This document shows positions 42,840 through 52,138 of a stretch of 64,000 nt of DNA, piece after piece (the first letter of the stretch is position 1; every line of letters starts with the position of its first letter). A program made the position numbers and the translations under genes. A model generated the notes under the pieces. The model had not been told where the DNA came from and did no database searches. It worked only from the letters and a program-made list of their open reading frames with translations. The DNA is from Bacillus methanolicus MGA3 (GTDB lineage Bacteria; Bacillota; Bacilli; Bacillales; Cytobacillaceae), in NCBI RefSeq assembly GCF_000724485.1, contig NZ_CP007739.1, positions 728,843 to 792,842 of the forward strand, written 5' to 3'.

Positions 42840-43964
42840 TTACGCATGAACTGTTTCTTCGTTTTTTGAGCGGATTCTCATTTCTGTTTCTGTGTCAAAG
42901 AAATGGGCTTTATTCATATCAAACGCAAGCTCTAATTTATCACCCGGATGGATATCTGTCCGGGAATTAATACGGGCAACAAATTCTTGGGATTCTATGT
43001 TTGAATAAATCATTGTTTCTGCACCTGTTAATTCTGACACTTCAATATGAGCCAGAATTTTTGATTCTTGTGTGGCATCAATAAATACCGGTTCATCATG
43101 AATATCTTCTGGCCTGATCCCTAAGATGATATTTTTGCCGACATAACCTTGATCGCGAAGAACTTTCATCTTTCCTTCAGGAACTGCGATAGATATATTG
43201 CCAATGACAAATTTACCTTCTTCAAGTTTACCGTTAAAGAAGTTCATAGCAGGGGAACCGATAAAGCCGCCGACAAATACATTCTCCGGCTTTTCATAAA
43301 CATCTCTAGGCGCACCGACCTGCTGAATAACACCATCTTTCATAACTACTAACCGTGTTGCCATTGTCATTGCTTCTGTTTGGTCGTGCGTTACGTAGAT
43401 GGTTGTTGTTTGTAAACGTTGATGCAATTTTGCAATTTCTGCCCGCATTTGGACGCGAAGTTTTGCGTCAAGGTTTGAAAGAGGTTCATCCATTAAGAAG
43501 ACTTTTGCATCACGGACAATCGCACGTCCGAGGGCAACACGCTGTCGCTGTCCGCCTGATAAAGCTTTTGGTTTTCGATCAAGATACGGTTCCAAACCAA
43601 GAATTTTTGCTGCTTCTTTAACACGGCGGTCAATTTCATCTTTAGGAAATTTACGTAGTTTTAAGCCAAATGCCATGTTTTCATATACGCTCATATGCGG
43701 ATATAGTGCATAGTTTTGGAACACCATCGCGATATCACGGTCTTTTGGCGGTACATTGTTTACACGCTTCCCATCAATATATAAATCCCCTTTTGTAATT
43801 TCCTCAAGACCAGCAATCATTCGAAGTGTCGTTGATTTGCCGCAACCAGACGGTCCAACAAAAACAATAAATTCTTTATCTTTAATATGCAGGTTGAAAT
43901 CATGAACAGCGGTGACTTTATTATCATAGACTTTGTAGATATGTTCTAATCTTAATTCTGCCAT
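42840..43964 (-). CDS. msmX: Multi-sugar ABC transporter ATPase MsmX
   Basis: A 374-aa cytosolic ATPase that energises several sugar importers that lack their own ATPase. Walker A GPSGCGKST is at 37-45, the ABC signature LSGGQ at 135-139 and Walker B FLMDEP at 156-161; the C-terminal 130 residues form the regulatory OB domain typical of MalK/UgpC types. The B. subtilis protein is 365 aa. The ATG at 43964 follows GGGGG; the ORF extends upstream but without a plausible start. Its upstream neighbour is a PucR-type gene, as msmX and yxkF in B. subtilis. No permease genes are nearby, fitting a shared ATPase. Confidence 0.93.
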   Translation of the reverse strand: MAELRLEHIYKVYDNKVTAVHDFNLHIKDKEFIVFVGPSGCGKSTTLRMIAGLEEITKGDLYIDGKRVNNVPPKDRDIAMVFQNYALYPHMSVYENMAFGLKLRKFPKDEIDRRVKEAAKILGLEPYLDRKPKALSGGQRQRVALGRAIVRDAKVFLMDEPLSNLDAKLRVQMRAEIAKLHQRLQTTTIYVTHDQTEAMTMATRLVVMKDGVIQQVGAPRDVYEKPENVFVGGFIGSPAMNFFNGKLEEGKFVIGNISIAVPEGKMKVLRDQGYVGKNIILGIRPEDIHDEPVFIDATQESKILAHIEVSELTGAETMIYSNIESQEFVARINSRTDIHPGDKLELAFDMNKAHFFDTETEMRIRSKNEETVHA

Positions 43965-44116
43965 GTTATTTCCCCCTCTTATGAAATGAAATCGCTTTAT
44001 TATTAATTTAAAAAATGAGGATATATTCTGAATGGACATTTTGCACAAAATTCGTTCAGCAATTTTTAGGCAATGTGCAAAAAATAAATTTTTAATGTCT
44101 TTTTTATGCATTTTGC

Positions 44117-45022
44117 TTAACTATCACTAACCTCTGTCAGCAAACATGCTAAATAAACAGTAAAGGCCCCATGAATATCCTTTAATTTTATTCCAGTTTT
44201 TTCAATAAACTTTTCAAGCCTATATTGGAGGGTATTGCGGTGAATATACAATTTTTTGGCAGTAAGTGATGTGTTTAGATTATTTTCAATAAAAAGCTTC
44301 ACGGTAGTAAGAAGTTCACGGTCATCTTCTAAAATGGGTAAAAGCGAACCAGTCAGAATTTCTTTTAATTGGGCATCCAATTTTTCTGCAAGCAAAACCG
44401 GAAACACTTTTTCAAAAGTAATGATCCGTTCTTTTGGCAAAAGCTTTATTCCCTTTATGAAAAACTGTAAGTCTTGTTGAAAGATTTTTGCGAACTGTTC
44501 AGAAAGTGACCTGAATTTTCCAGGGTAAAGATAGATTTTTATAAAAAAATCACTCTCGAATGTATTTACCATTGAGACAAAATCTTCCTCAGTCAAAAAG
44601 TGGCCTTTTTTTTCTTCCACAATAACTCCTCTTGTTTCCTCAAGCCAGATGACAATAACATCATCGGAAAAAAATCCTCTGATTGCGGCCTCAAATTCCT
44701 GATTATCTGTTTTCGTTCCTGAATATTGAAAGCAGATCACTCTGAATACTTTATCTTCGTCAGCTGGAATGCCGCCATTCTGGAACAGAAAATCTTGCCA
44801 TTTTTTTGATTGTGTATTCAACTGTGAGCAGTTAGAGGAATGAGAGTTTTCCGGAAAAAGCGTTCGTAATAGTTCCAATTCTTTTTCACTCATATCTTTT
44901 TTAGGAATACAAAGCCAATGGCCATTCCCATCGAAAAAACAGTGGTATTCTTCGATTAATTGCCCGTAAACGGAGTCGGTAATAAACGCATGTGGGTAAA
45001 AACTCAATAATCGATTGAACAT
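44117..45022 (-). CDS. PucR-type helix-turn-helix regulator, YxkF-like
   Basis: A 301-aa cytosolic protein. The C-terminal 60 residues (LLTTVKLFIENNLNTSLTAKKLYIHRNTLQYRLEKFIEKTGI) are the PucR/CdaR helix-turn-helix. The N-terminal 230 residues are a diverged sensor region without membrane helices. In B. subtilis a similar gene, yxkF, precedes msmX; the order is the same here. It may control msmX, but that is inference. The ATG at 45022 follows GGGG by 8 bases. Confidence 0.82.
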   Translation of the reverse strand: MFNRLLSFYPHAFITDSVYGQLIEEYHCFFDGNGHWLCIPKKDMSEKELELLRTLFPENSHSSNCSQLNTQSKKWQDFLFQNGGIPADEDKVFRVICFQYSGTKTDNQEFEAAIRGFFSDDVIVIWLEETRGVIVEEKKGHFLTEEDFVSMVNTFESDFFIKIYLYPGKFRSLSEQFAKIFQQDLQFFIKGIKLLPKERIITFEKVFPVLLAEKLDAQLKEILTGSLLPILEDDRELLTTVKLFIENNLNTSLTAKKLYIHRNTLQYRLEKFIEKTGIKLKDIHGAFTVYLACLLTEVSDS

Positions 45023-45142
45023 AACATAACCCCATATCATTTAGTTGAAACGCAGATTTTTTTTCATTATAACAAACGTGGTTTCTCTAGTATAAAAAAG
45101 AAGCACCAAATCCATTTCAGGATAAGGTACTTCTTATTGCTC

Positions 45143-45331
45143 TTATTTTGTCTCATGTGGCGGGCTTTCTTGAACGAGATCTCTAGCTTCTTCAATATTT
45201 GGAGTGGTGTTAAGCCGATGCACCTGTCCTCCTGCCATGCCTTCATTTATCATGCGGTCAACATCTAAATGAACTGAGTCCCGGCCTTCGTATAAAATAT
45301 CATCTAAAAAATTGTGTCCGTGTTTTTTCAT
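45143..45331 (-). CDS. Small hypothetical protein
   Basis: A 62-aa soluble, acidic protein with GRDSVHLDVDRMINEGMAGG in the middle. GGAGGG lies about 6 bases before the ATG, and the ORF sits cleanly between two genes, so it is likely real. I do not recognise it. It could be a small spore protein given its neighbours, but nothing in the sequence shows this. Confidence 0.65.
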   Translation of the reverse strand: MKKHGHNFLDDILYEGRDSVHLDVDRMINEGMAGGQVHRLNTTPNIEEARDLVQESPPHETK

Positions 45332-45413
45332 TTTTGCCCTCCAAGCAATGGTTTTCTTTATTTTTTGAGGAGGTATGATGTCTTATTCATAAAATTAATG
45401 GAAATCAATTCGA

Positions 45414-46592
45414 TTAATGAAACCCTGAAAGCTGAAAGAAGAGACTGCACAGATTTTCGACGCGTTTTGATTCAATTTCTTCCTCATCAAATTTCATTGG
45501 TTTTGAATTGATTTCGTAAACGTAGTATTGCTTCGTGGCTGAAATTCCCGCGTCAATCGAAAATTCCCCAAAGAAGCCAAATTTCTCTGACAGGAGATTT
45601 CCACTTAGATTTACAATGTCTTTAATAAATTGATCATGGCATGTATTTCGAACTTGCTCATATGGAATCAGTTCTCCGCCATTTAGAAGGTGCGTAGTTA
45701 ATTGATCAAGTTTTGTTTGGCGCACTCCCACTCCTGTTACTTGATAATTTTTGGCGTCGCTGTGAGCAAGTATTCGAAAATCAAATCGTTTGCCATTATT
45801 TGAAAAGGGGATAATTTCTTTTTGAGCTAAATACTTTTTTTTCATAAAAACCTGGTTCCACTCTTTCCAGAAGCTTTCGAAGTTGGAATAAACAGTTTTC
45901 TTGTTTTTTTCTTCAAACAGAATGTTTCCTTTTCCGATTTTTCTTAAGCGAAAAATACCGCTGCCTTTCGAGGAAATGCAAGGTTTAAGATAAAGGTTAT
46001 TATGTTTTTCAAAAAACGTGCGTAGCGACATATGATCAATGAGAATTGTTTCAGGAAAATAAAATGAAATTTCAGGATGGGTTAACGCCGCACAGTATAA
46101 GTCATATTTATCGATAAAACCTGGATTGAAAAAGGGAATCTTATTTTCCTTTAGTTTTTTAAATGCATTCATTGTATTTAATGAATTTTCCGATTTGCGG
46201 AATGGAATCCGGTTGTATACAAGGTGGGGGAGTGGGAATGATGCTGAAATCCATTTTTTTTCGAACGGTATATATAAATAACCATCCGCGCCATTATCTT
46301 TTAACGTTTCGGAAGTAAAAACAAAAGATAGGCCCCCTTTTTGAATGATTTCTGTTTGAATTGAAGTGAATAGGGGGCCGTTGCCTGCTAAACTGCCGTC
46401 ATTTCTTTCGGCGGTCATAATCCCAATTAACGGGCCGGCATTATGATTTTTTTGTTTTAAATAGAAAGAGAAACATAATGGTTCATTCATTTGTTCTGCA
46501 AAGGGAACATGTATTTTATTTTTTCCGAATGTAATTGCTGTGTCTTTATCGTTATGAAACCATTTTTTATTTTCAGTGTGATAAAAGATCAT
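45414..46592 (-). CDS. YheC/YheD-family ATP-grasp protein, most diverged copy
   Basis: A 392-aa protein, last of four coupled ATP-grasp genes. The N-terminal beta domain leads to LVYNRIPFRKSE, then an ATP-grasp core with LKPCISSKGSGIF (the loop has SS where the others have GS), RFDFRILAHSD, LLNGGELIPYE and the C-terminal metal region FSIDAGI...YEINSKP. YheC/YheD proteins are associated with the endospore coat; their reaction is unknown, although ATP-grasp enzymes join a carboxylate to a nucleophile. The ATG overlaps the yheD stop (ATGA). Confidence 0.85.
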   Translation of the reverse strand: MIFYHTENKKWFHNDKDTAITFGKNKIHVPFAEQMNEPLCFSFYLKQKNHNAGPLIGIMTAERNDGSLAGNGPLFTSIQTEIIQKGGLSFVFTSETLKDNGADGYLYIPFEKKWISASFPLPHLVYNRIPFRKSENSLNTMNAFKKLKENKIPFFNPGFIDKYDLYCAALTHPEISFYFPETILIDHMSLRTFFEKHNNLYLKPCISSKGSGIFRLRKIGKGNILFEEKNKKTVYSNFESFWKEWNQVFMKKKYLAQKEIIPFSNNGKRFDFRILAHSDAKNYQVTGVGVRQTKLDQLTTHLLNGGELIPYEQVRNTCHDQFIKDIVNLSGNLLSEKFGFFGEFSIDAGISATKQYYVYEINSKPMKFDEEEIESKRVENLCSLFFQLSGFH

Positions 46593-47950
46593 TTAAATAT
46601 TTCCTCAGGGTTTTTTATTGTCTTTTCCATAAGAAAAACAGCAAATGCCAATGAACATGTACGGGTCAGCAGGTCAAATTTTTTTAATTGCGGATGTTTA
46701 AAAATAGATCTTCCTGGCTTGGAATTTGCTTCAAACAACCAGACATCGCCATTTCTGTCAATTCCCATATCAAACCCGATTTCACCGATGATACCTTCCA
46801 TCATTTTTTCCAGCGATTGGCTCAAAGCAAGAGCGGCATTTGTTAATTTATAAATGTAAATTTCTTTTTCTTCTTTGTTAGGAAAAATCTCTTCAAGCGT
46901 CTTGATGGTGCCGCCATTATTAATATGAGTAGTTACACTGCCTGAGCCTGCTACTTTGGCTGCAATGGCGCTAATTCTCCATGTGCCATGATCATCTTTA
47001 TTCGTATGAATCCGAAAATCGACCTGACGTTTATCTATTCTAATTAGATGAATTCCTTGCTGAATAAGGAAATTTCCAAGTTTTCGGGTAGTGAATACTC
47101 GGCGGAAAAGTCCTTCAAGGCTTCCTGATTTTACTAATTTATTTTCGCCTGCGTTATTACGGAAGCGGCAATAATAATTTCCATCTTTTTTATCATAAAG
47201 TATTTGGTGAATCCCCATCCCGAGGCTGCCGTTTATCGGTTTTACAAAAATATGTCCGTATTTTCCAAGCATCGATTCCATTAATGAAAAGGAGATGAAA
47301 GGGTGTGTTTCAGGGAGATAGCAACTGACGGAATTATCCTGAACAAGCCGGTCATATACATCCAATTTATTGAAGAATCCTGGATTGTACCATGGAATTA
47401 AATAATCGTTTTGCATGCGTTCTTTTATCTTTCTTAGTTCTGAAAGTCTTTCCGTCTTGCGATTCGGCAGCCTGTCATAAACAACATTCGGAAAGGGAAC
47501 CTCGATCATTTCCCATCCTTTTTGATGATAGAAGTAACCTTTGATAATGCCCTGATCCCAGTCAATATGTTGTTCGCCAAAGACAAATGCTAGTGCGCCA
47601 ACTTTATTTTGAACCGAAAGGAGCTTTGCAAAGAAGAATGTCCGTTCACCGATTGGCCTTAGAAGGAAAGGGGTAAACCCTGCTGTAAAAATACCGACAA
47701 GTGGTCCGATAAAAAAAATATCATTTTCAATGAAAACATGGAGCGGCATCTTTAAATCCGGGATTTTTAATTCTGTTTGAATATCCTTGCTGATAAAAAT
47801 TTTGTTAGCTGGATGGGGAATAAAATTAGCATGAACGGTTTTATTCCCAAAAGCGATTATTTGTAATTCAGACGAAATGGACAGATCTTTTGGAAAAAAG
47901 ACAGTCTTTGTACAATCATCGACAATTTCAATGGGATAACGTTTTTTCAT
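46589..47950 (-). CDS. yheD: Endospore coat-associated ATP-grasp protein YheD
   Basis: A 453-aa protein, the same length as B. subtilis YheD. After an N-terminal double-psi-type domain come VVYDRLPNRKTE near 185, the ATP-grasp loop FVKPINGSLGMGI near 255-267, QVDFRIHTNKD, HINNGGTIKTLEE and the metal-binding end GEIGFDMGIDRNGDVWLFEANSKPGR. The ATG at 47950 has AGAGAGG upstream; a longer ORF runs into yheC. It overlaps yheC by 23 bases and the next gene by 4. In B. subtilis yheCD are sporulation genes. Confidence 0.9.
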   Translation of the reverse strand: MKKRYPIEIVDDCTKTVFFPKDLSISSELQIIAFGNKTVHANFIPHPANKIFISKDIQTELKIPDLKMPLHVFIENDIFFIGPLVGIFTAGFTPFLLRPIGERTFFFAKLLSVQNKVGALAFVFGEQHIDWDQGIIKGYFYHQKGWEMIEVPFPNVVYDRLPNRKTERLSELRKIKERMQNDYLIPWYNPGFFNKLDVYDRLVQDNSVSCYLPETHPFISFSLMESMLGKYGHIFVKPINGSLGMGIHQILYDKKDGNYYCRFRNNAGENKLVKSGSLEGLFRRVFTTRKLGNFLIQQGIHLIRIDKRQVDFRIHTNKDDHGTWRISAIAAKVAGSGSVTTHINNGGTIKTLEEIFPNKEEKEIYIYKLTNAALALSQSLEKMMEGIIGEIGFDMGIDRNGDVWLFEANSKPGRSIFKHPQLKKFDLLTRTCSLAFAVFLMEKTIKNPEEIFK

Positions 47951-49028
47951 TGTACCGTTTCCTCTCTTTCTGTTCAGATTGGCTAATGAATGAAGCATAA
48001 CAAAGCGGTGCGCCAAACAATTCCTCTGAAATTTCCGGTCTGGTAGCTAAAATCACTTTTCTTCCAGGTTTTGAATTGATGTCTAAAATCCAGATGGCAC
48101 CGTTTTTATCAATTCCAATGTCTATTCCCAATTCAAATAAAGGTAAAAAAGATTCTTCAAGAATTTTAGGAATATTGGCTAAAATCTCATCCAATTCATG
48201 TTGAATATATTCCTGAAATGTAAATGGAAAGGAGTTGATCCAGTTCTTAAAGTTTGTAACAGTACCACCCGCACTTAAATTCGAAATTATACCGCCTTTT
48301 TTTCCGGTACGAATTCCTCTTCCTCTTTCAAGCCAGTATCCAAGTTCATTTTTTTGAAGCAGCACTCTTATGTCAAAAGGACAGCCCTCGTGATTCGTTA
48401 ACTCCAGATAAGGTTGAATCATGTACTTTTTTTTCTTTATCAATTGAGTCAGCCATTTTATTGCCATTTCCTTATTTGTAAAAGAGCGAACAATCTGCTG
48501 TCTTAGTTTCTCTGTTTTCACCAGTATGTGATTGCCGGTTTTTTCAAGATAAAATATTCCGTTGCCTTGAGAACCGTTAGCAGGTTTTATTATAATTTTT
48601 CCCCGTTTCCATAATTCTTTGAGGATATCTGTCGGAGAAGATGCCAGTTGGGAGTGGGGAAGGTAGGCAGATATATTAGAATGTTTGAGGGTATCGTATA
48701 ATTCAAGTTTATTAGGTAGACCGTAACCGAGAAATTGGATGTCATCTCTGTCTTTCAGCCAGGATACAATCGGCATACATTGTTTTGAATGGCTATCATC
48801 GTTATAAAAACAGCGGTCATAGACAACGGAAGGCATAGGAAACTCAAGTGTGGTCCAGCGATCATTTTCGGAATCAAATATTTCCCCTGTTACAAGCATG
48901 GTTGACGGGTTTATGGCAGTTGGAACAAAGTGGCAGCAACTGATTCCATACTGTTCTGCACGTCTGGCAATTTCGGTAAAATAGCCTTTTTCACTCGTCA
49001 AGTGTAAGGACATAATTCCAAGGTGCAT
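47928..49028 (-). CDS. yheC: Endospore coat-associated ATP-grasp protein YheC
   Basis: A 366-aa protein close to B. subtilis YheC in length. It lacks the N-terminal beta domain of YheD and begins MHLGIMSLHLTSEKGYFTEI. Core motifs: VVYDRCFYN, the loop IIKPANGSQGNGIF near 147-160, PFDIRVLLQK, LSAGGTVTNF and ELGIDIGIDKNGAIWILDIN, SKPGR. All metal- and ATP-site residues look intact. It starts in TAATG with the stop of the upstream paralog. Confidence 0.9.
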   Translation of the reverse strand: MHLGIMSLHLTSEKGYFTEIARRAEQYGISCCHFVPTAINPSTMLVTGEIFDSENDRWTTLEFPMPSVVYDRCFYNDDSHSKQCMPIVSWLKDRDDIQFLGYGLPNKLELYDTLKHSNISAYLPHSQLASSPTDILKELWKRGKIIIKPANGSQGNGIFYLEKTGNHILVKTEKLRQQIVRSFTNKEMAIKWLTQLIKKKKYMIQPYLELTNHEGCPFDIRVLLQKNELGYWLERGRGIRTGKKGGIISNLSAGGTVTNFKNWINSFPFTFQEYIQHELDEILANIPKILEESFLPLFELGIDIGIDKNGAIWILDINSKPGRKVILATRPEISEELFGAPLCYASFISQSEQKERKRYNEKTLSH

Positions 49029-50407
49029 TATGATTTTTCCTCCTTTTTCTGTAAGTATTTAAAAGCAAGCGACGTGCTGTAATATACAATTGCTCTTGCA
49101 GAAGGCCGAATTTTTTTACCGGGTTCTTCAAATTTTTTAGAAGGCTTTGAATTTACCTCGATAATCCAGACATGACCTGATGGATCAACTCCCATATCAA
49201 TTCCCAACTCTCCAGTTACTCCGTCCGATTGCTGTTCAATAATTGCTGCACACTCAACAGCAATCTCTTTCATCAATGCAAATATTTGTAAAGCAACTGC
49301 TCGATCAAAGCAATTAGAAAGAGCTTTTATTGGTTTTATTATTTCTCCGCCCATGGCAATATTTGAGACAAATTGTTGTAGAGCAGAAATTCTTGCTACG
49401 GAAGAAGTGACGATCCATGATTCCTGTTTGTTTTTATGACACAAGATCCGGAAATCAAGTTTCCTTTCATCGTACGTAATCAATGGGATTTCTTCCTGTA
49501 TTAAATAGAGTCTCTTTTTTGTCTGTTTTTCAAGGGTTTCAAGTAACTGTGTCAATGAATGCAATCTTGTTGAATCATCAATGGATTCTACCGATGTTTT
49601 TAGGAAGAATTCATTTCTTTGTTTACTTAATCGGAAAATATTCCTGCCCTGGCTGCCATGGATTGGCTTAAGAAATACTGAATAATGTTCATCGAGCATT
49701 TTTTCTAAACTTTCCTTTGAATACAGAGATGTTTTCGGCAAATAGGGATGCATATGTTCTTCCAATAACAACATATTATGAACCTCCCATTTTGAGAGGA
49801 ATCGGTAATTAAAAAAGGATATATTATGCTCCTGAACATACCGGTACAATTGTTGAAATAATGCTCCATATTCAAGCCTTCGCGAATGGATCCGATTATA
49901 AATGACATCCGGAAGCGGAAGGTTTCTTTTCGTCCAGCATTCTTTTTCAAAGCAATAACCTGTTATACTTTCCTTACTGAAGTCTTTTAATGTGAAAACA
50001 TAAAACAATCCGCCGATTTCAGAAAGTCCATGGTGAATCTCTTCGCAAAATGCGTGAACAGAACGGAAATCGGGAGAGCTGTCTTTGTTTTCGCTTATCT
50101 CTGTCAGCAAGGCGATGACCGGCCCGAGTATAATGGTAAAATTTTGTGGACAATAATGAATGCAAAATGTACCTTTAGGAAGTAAAATTTTTTCCATCAA
50201 ACCTTCGGGAATAATAAGTTCATTTGGCGGACAATCCGATTCGATTGCTTTAACATTTATAGATTTTCTTCCAAAACAAAGATTTAGAATCGTGCTGTTT
50301 TTTATGCCTAATTTTTGCAAAAGCTTATTGTTTGCATAGATAGAATCATCTTCATTTTCAAAGGTTGTCAAAGGCTTTACTTTAATTGAATAAAGGGTAA
50401 AAGTCAT
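49028..50407 (-). CDS. YheC/YheD-family ATP-grasp protein, first gene of the cluster
   Basis: A 459-aa protein with YheD-like architecture: N-terminal beta domain, VIYNRIHSRRLE, loop FLKPIHGSQGRNIF, KLDFRILCHKN, IAMGGEIIKP and the end GELGIDMGVDPSGHVWIIEV, NSKPSKK. It is a separate paralog, not a duplicate of a neighbour, since motif details differ. A reverse-strand CATACGAT about 70 bases upstream suggests a sporulation sigma promoter for the four-gene operon. Confidence 0.88.
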   Translation of the reverse strand: MTFTLYSIKVKPLTTFENEDDSIYANNKLLQKLGIKNSTILNLCFGRKSINVKAIESDCPPNELIIPEGLMEKILLPKGTFCIHYCPQNFTIILGPVIALLTEISENKDSSPDFRSVHAFCEEIHHGLSEIGGLFYVFTLKDFSKESITGYCFEKECWTKRNLPLPDVIYNRIHSRRLEYGALFQQLYRYVQEHNISFFNYRFLSKWEVHNMLLLEEHMHPYLPKTSLYSKESLEKMLDEHYSVFLKPIHGSQGRNIFRLSKQRNEFFLKTSVESIDDSTRLHSLTQLLETLEKQTKKRLYLIQEEIPLITYDERKLDFRILCHKNKQESWIVTSSVARISALQQFVSNIAMGGEIIKPIKALSNCFDRAVALQIFALMKEIAVECAAIIEQQSDGVTGELGIDMGVDPSGHVWIIEVNSKPSKKFEEPGKKIRPSARAIVYYSTSLAFKYLQKKEEKS

Positions 50408-50475
50408 AACAGTTCCTCATTTGCTTGTCATTGTTGATAATAAAAAATTTTAGAATGGGCAAAAGCTGATATATC

Positions 50476-50483
50476 ATCGTATG
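50476..50483 (-). promoter_or_regulatory. Possible sigma-E/K -10 element of the ATP-grasp operon
   Basis: CATACGAT on the reverse strand matches the sigma-E -10 CATACAnT with one change and also resembles the sigma-K CATAnnnTA. The -35 is weak. It lies about 70 bases before the first ATG. B. subtilis yheCD are mother-cell genes. Confidence 0.35.
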
Positions 50484-50601
50484 AAATAAATGGGCGGATT
50501 GTGCTCTTACATGTTAGTTATTTAATAAGTGAACGTCTTCGCAATTCCTTTCATAGTTTGGTATAGTGAAGTGGAGTTGTTAAGGAAAAGGAGTGGGTAA
50601 A

Positions 50602-50958
50602 TTGGCAGTAAATTTATATGATTCTGCATATGCAATGGAGAATGCGATTCGCCAGAGCGAAGAATATGTCCTTTTAAGAAAGATTTATAACGAAATCAAT
50701 GAAGATGTGTCTACAAGGAGAATGTTCGAAAATTTCCGTAATATTCAATTAAAATTGCAGGAAAAGCAAATGATGGGTCAGGAAATTACTCAAGAAGAAG
50801 TAGTTTATGCTCAAAAAGCTGCGGCACTTGCTCGACAAAATGATAAAATCTCAAAATTAATGGATGCCGAACAGAGGATGAGCATGGTTATAGCTCAATT
50901 GAATGAAATCATTATGAAACCTCTTGAAGAGTTGTATGGATATCCAAACAATCAATAA
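50602..50958 (+). CDS. yheA: YlbF/YmcA-family protein YheA
   Basis: A 118-aa all-helical cytosolic protein similar to B. subtilis YheA (117 aa). Characteristic parts: NLYDSAYAMENAIRQSEEY at the start, RRMFENFRNIQLKLQEKQM and MKPLEELYG at the end. Related YlbF and YmcA form a complex that helps RNase Y; the role of YheA is unknown. TTG at 50602 is chosen because AAAAGGAG is 9 bases upstream, and MAVN matches the family; the GTG at 50593 touches the ribosome binding site. Confidence 0.9.
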   Translation: MAVNLYDSAYAMENAIRQSEEYVLLRKIYNEINEDVSTRRMFENFRNIQLKLQEKQMMGQEITQEEVVYAQKAAALARQNDKISKLMDAEQRMSMVIAQLNEIIMKPLEELYGYPNNQ

Positions 50959-50965
50959 TGTACGA

Positions 50966-50995
50966 AAAGGGGCTGACTGCAGCTCCTTTTTCCTT
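50966..50995 (+). terminator. Terminator of yheA
   Basis: AAAGGGGCTG pairs with CAGCTCCTTT around ACTG (one G-U), followed by T-rich sequence. Confidence 0.75.
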
Positions 50996-51101
50996 TTATT
51001 ACCATCTCCTTTGCTTGCTATATGTGCATGTTCTATTTCCCTTTTGTTTTACATAAATTTGATATAAGGACTTACATCTAAGAGTGAGGGGGCATGAAGG
51101 G

Positions 51102-51971
51102 ATGATATACCGGCTGTTAGCTTTAAACATTGACGGTACGCTTCTTCAATCGAACGGAAAACTTCATAAATCCGTTAAAGAAGCGGTCCAATACGTACAG
51201 CAAAAAGGAATTTACGTGACGCTTGTGACTTCCCGCAGTTTTCCGTCAGCTAAAAAAGTTGCAAAAGCACTGAAAATAAAAGCATTGCTCGTAACACACA
51301 GCGGTTCGTATATTTCCGGTTTAACAGACAAACCTTTATATGTAAAAAGAATTCCCGAAGATATCACATATGAGATTGTTCGTTTTCTTGAAAGTTTCCC
51401 GAGTCAGATTAGGCTCGTTCACGAGAGTTTTTCTCTAGCCAATAAAGCAAAGCTGAATCATAACATGCTGGCAAAAACGATATTTACATCGGGAGATCCT
51501 GTTTTTTATTCACAGCAATTTGTAGAATCCTTAAGTGATACATTAATAGAACAAAAAGTATCACCTCCTAAAATGGAAGTACATTTTGAAAGAGAAAACG
51601 ATTTGAAGGATGCTATGGAGGCAATAAGCCAGACATTTACGGAAGCTGAACCGCTTCAGGTAAATTCTTCACGTATGGATATTGTGCCTGCAGGTGCTTC
51701 AAAGCTAAACGGCCTAATCTATTTAGGGGAGCATTTAGGAATTCCAAGGAAGGAAATGGTTGTTATAGGCGATGGAATAGATGATTTGGAAATGATTAAA
51801 GCTGCTGGTCTTGGCGTTGCAATGTGGAACGCTCCCGCTGAAGTTAAGAAAGAAGCGGATTGGGTAACGCGGAGCAACAATGAGCACGGTGTCGCCTATA
51901 TGGTTAAAGAACATTTCAGAAAACAGCATCCAATTGAGTTTTTGCGAAAAATGAATATTATAAAAAAATAA
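51102..51971 (+). CDS. Cof-type HAD-superfamily protein YhaX-like, with Asn at the nucleophile position
   Basis: A 289-aa protein matching B. subtilis YhaX in length and position next to hemZ. HAD motif I reads LLALNIDGTLLQ: the first Asp of DxDGT, the catalytic nucleophile, is Asn9. Motif II is TSRSF and the C-terminal metal motif IGDGIDDLEM is intact. Without the nucleophile it should not form the phospho-enzyme, so it may bind ligand without phosphatase activity. The ATG at 51102 has GAGGGGG about 10 bases upstream; GTG at 51084 is the upstream limit of the frame. Confidence 0.85.
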   Translation: MIYRLLALNIDGTLLQSNGKLHKSVKEAVQYVQQKGIYVTLVTSRSFPSAKKVAKALKIKALLVTHSGSYISGLTDKPLYVKRIPEDITYEIVRFLESFPSQIRLVHESFSLANKAKLNHNMLAKTIFTSGDPVFYSQQFVESLSDTLIEQKVSPPKMEVHFERENDLKDAMEAISQTFTEAEPLQVNSSRMDIVPAGASKLNGLIYLGEHLGIPRKEMVVIGDGIDDLEMIKAAGLGVAMWNAPAEVKKEADWVTRSNNEHGVAYMVKEHFRKQHPIEFLRKMNIIKK

Positions 51972-52138
51972 GATAATATGTAGCCGTTTGCGGTCAATTG
52001 GCATTTTAAATAGATGGAATTTGGGCTGCTGAATTCGCTTCCGCTTTTATTATTGCGAATGTAAGGTTTTCCATTGTATTGACCTCGGGTTTCCGATTCA
52101 GTACACTATAGGAAGTTTATTTTGAAAGGTGATTGGCT

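Noticed and set aside
43405..43425. cre-like TGTAAACGTTGATG
   Set aside because: It lies inside msmX coding sequence and lacks the conserved C in the right half.
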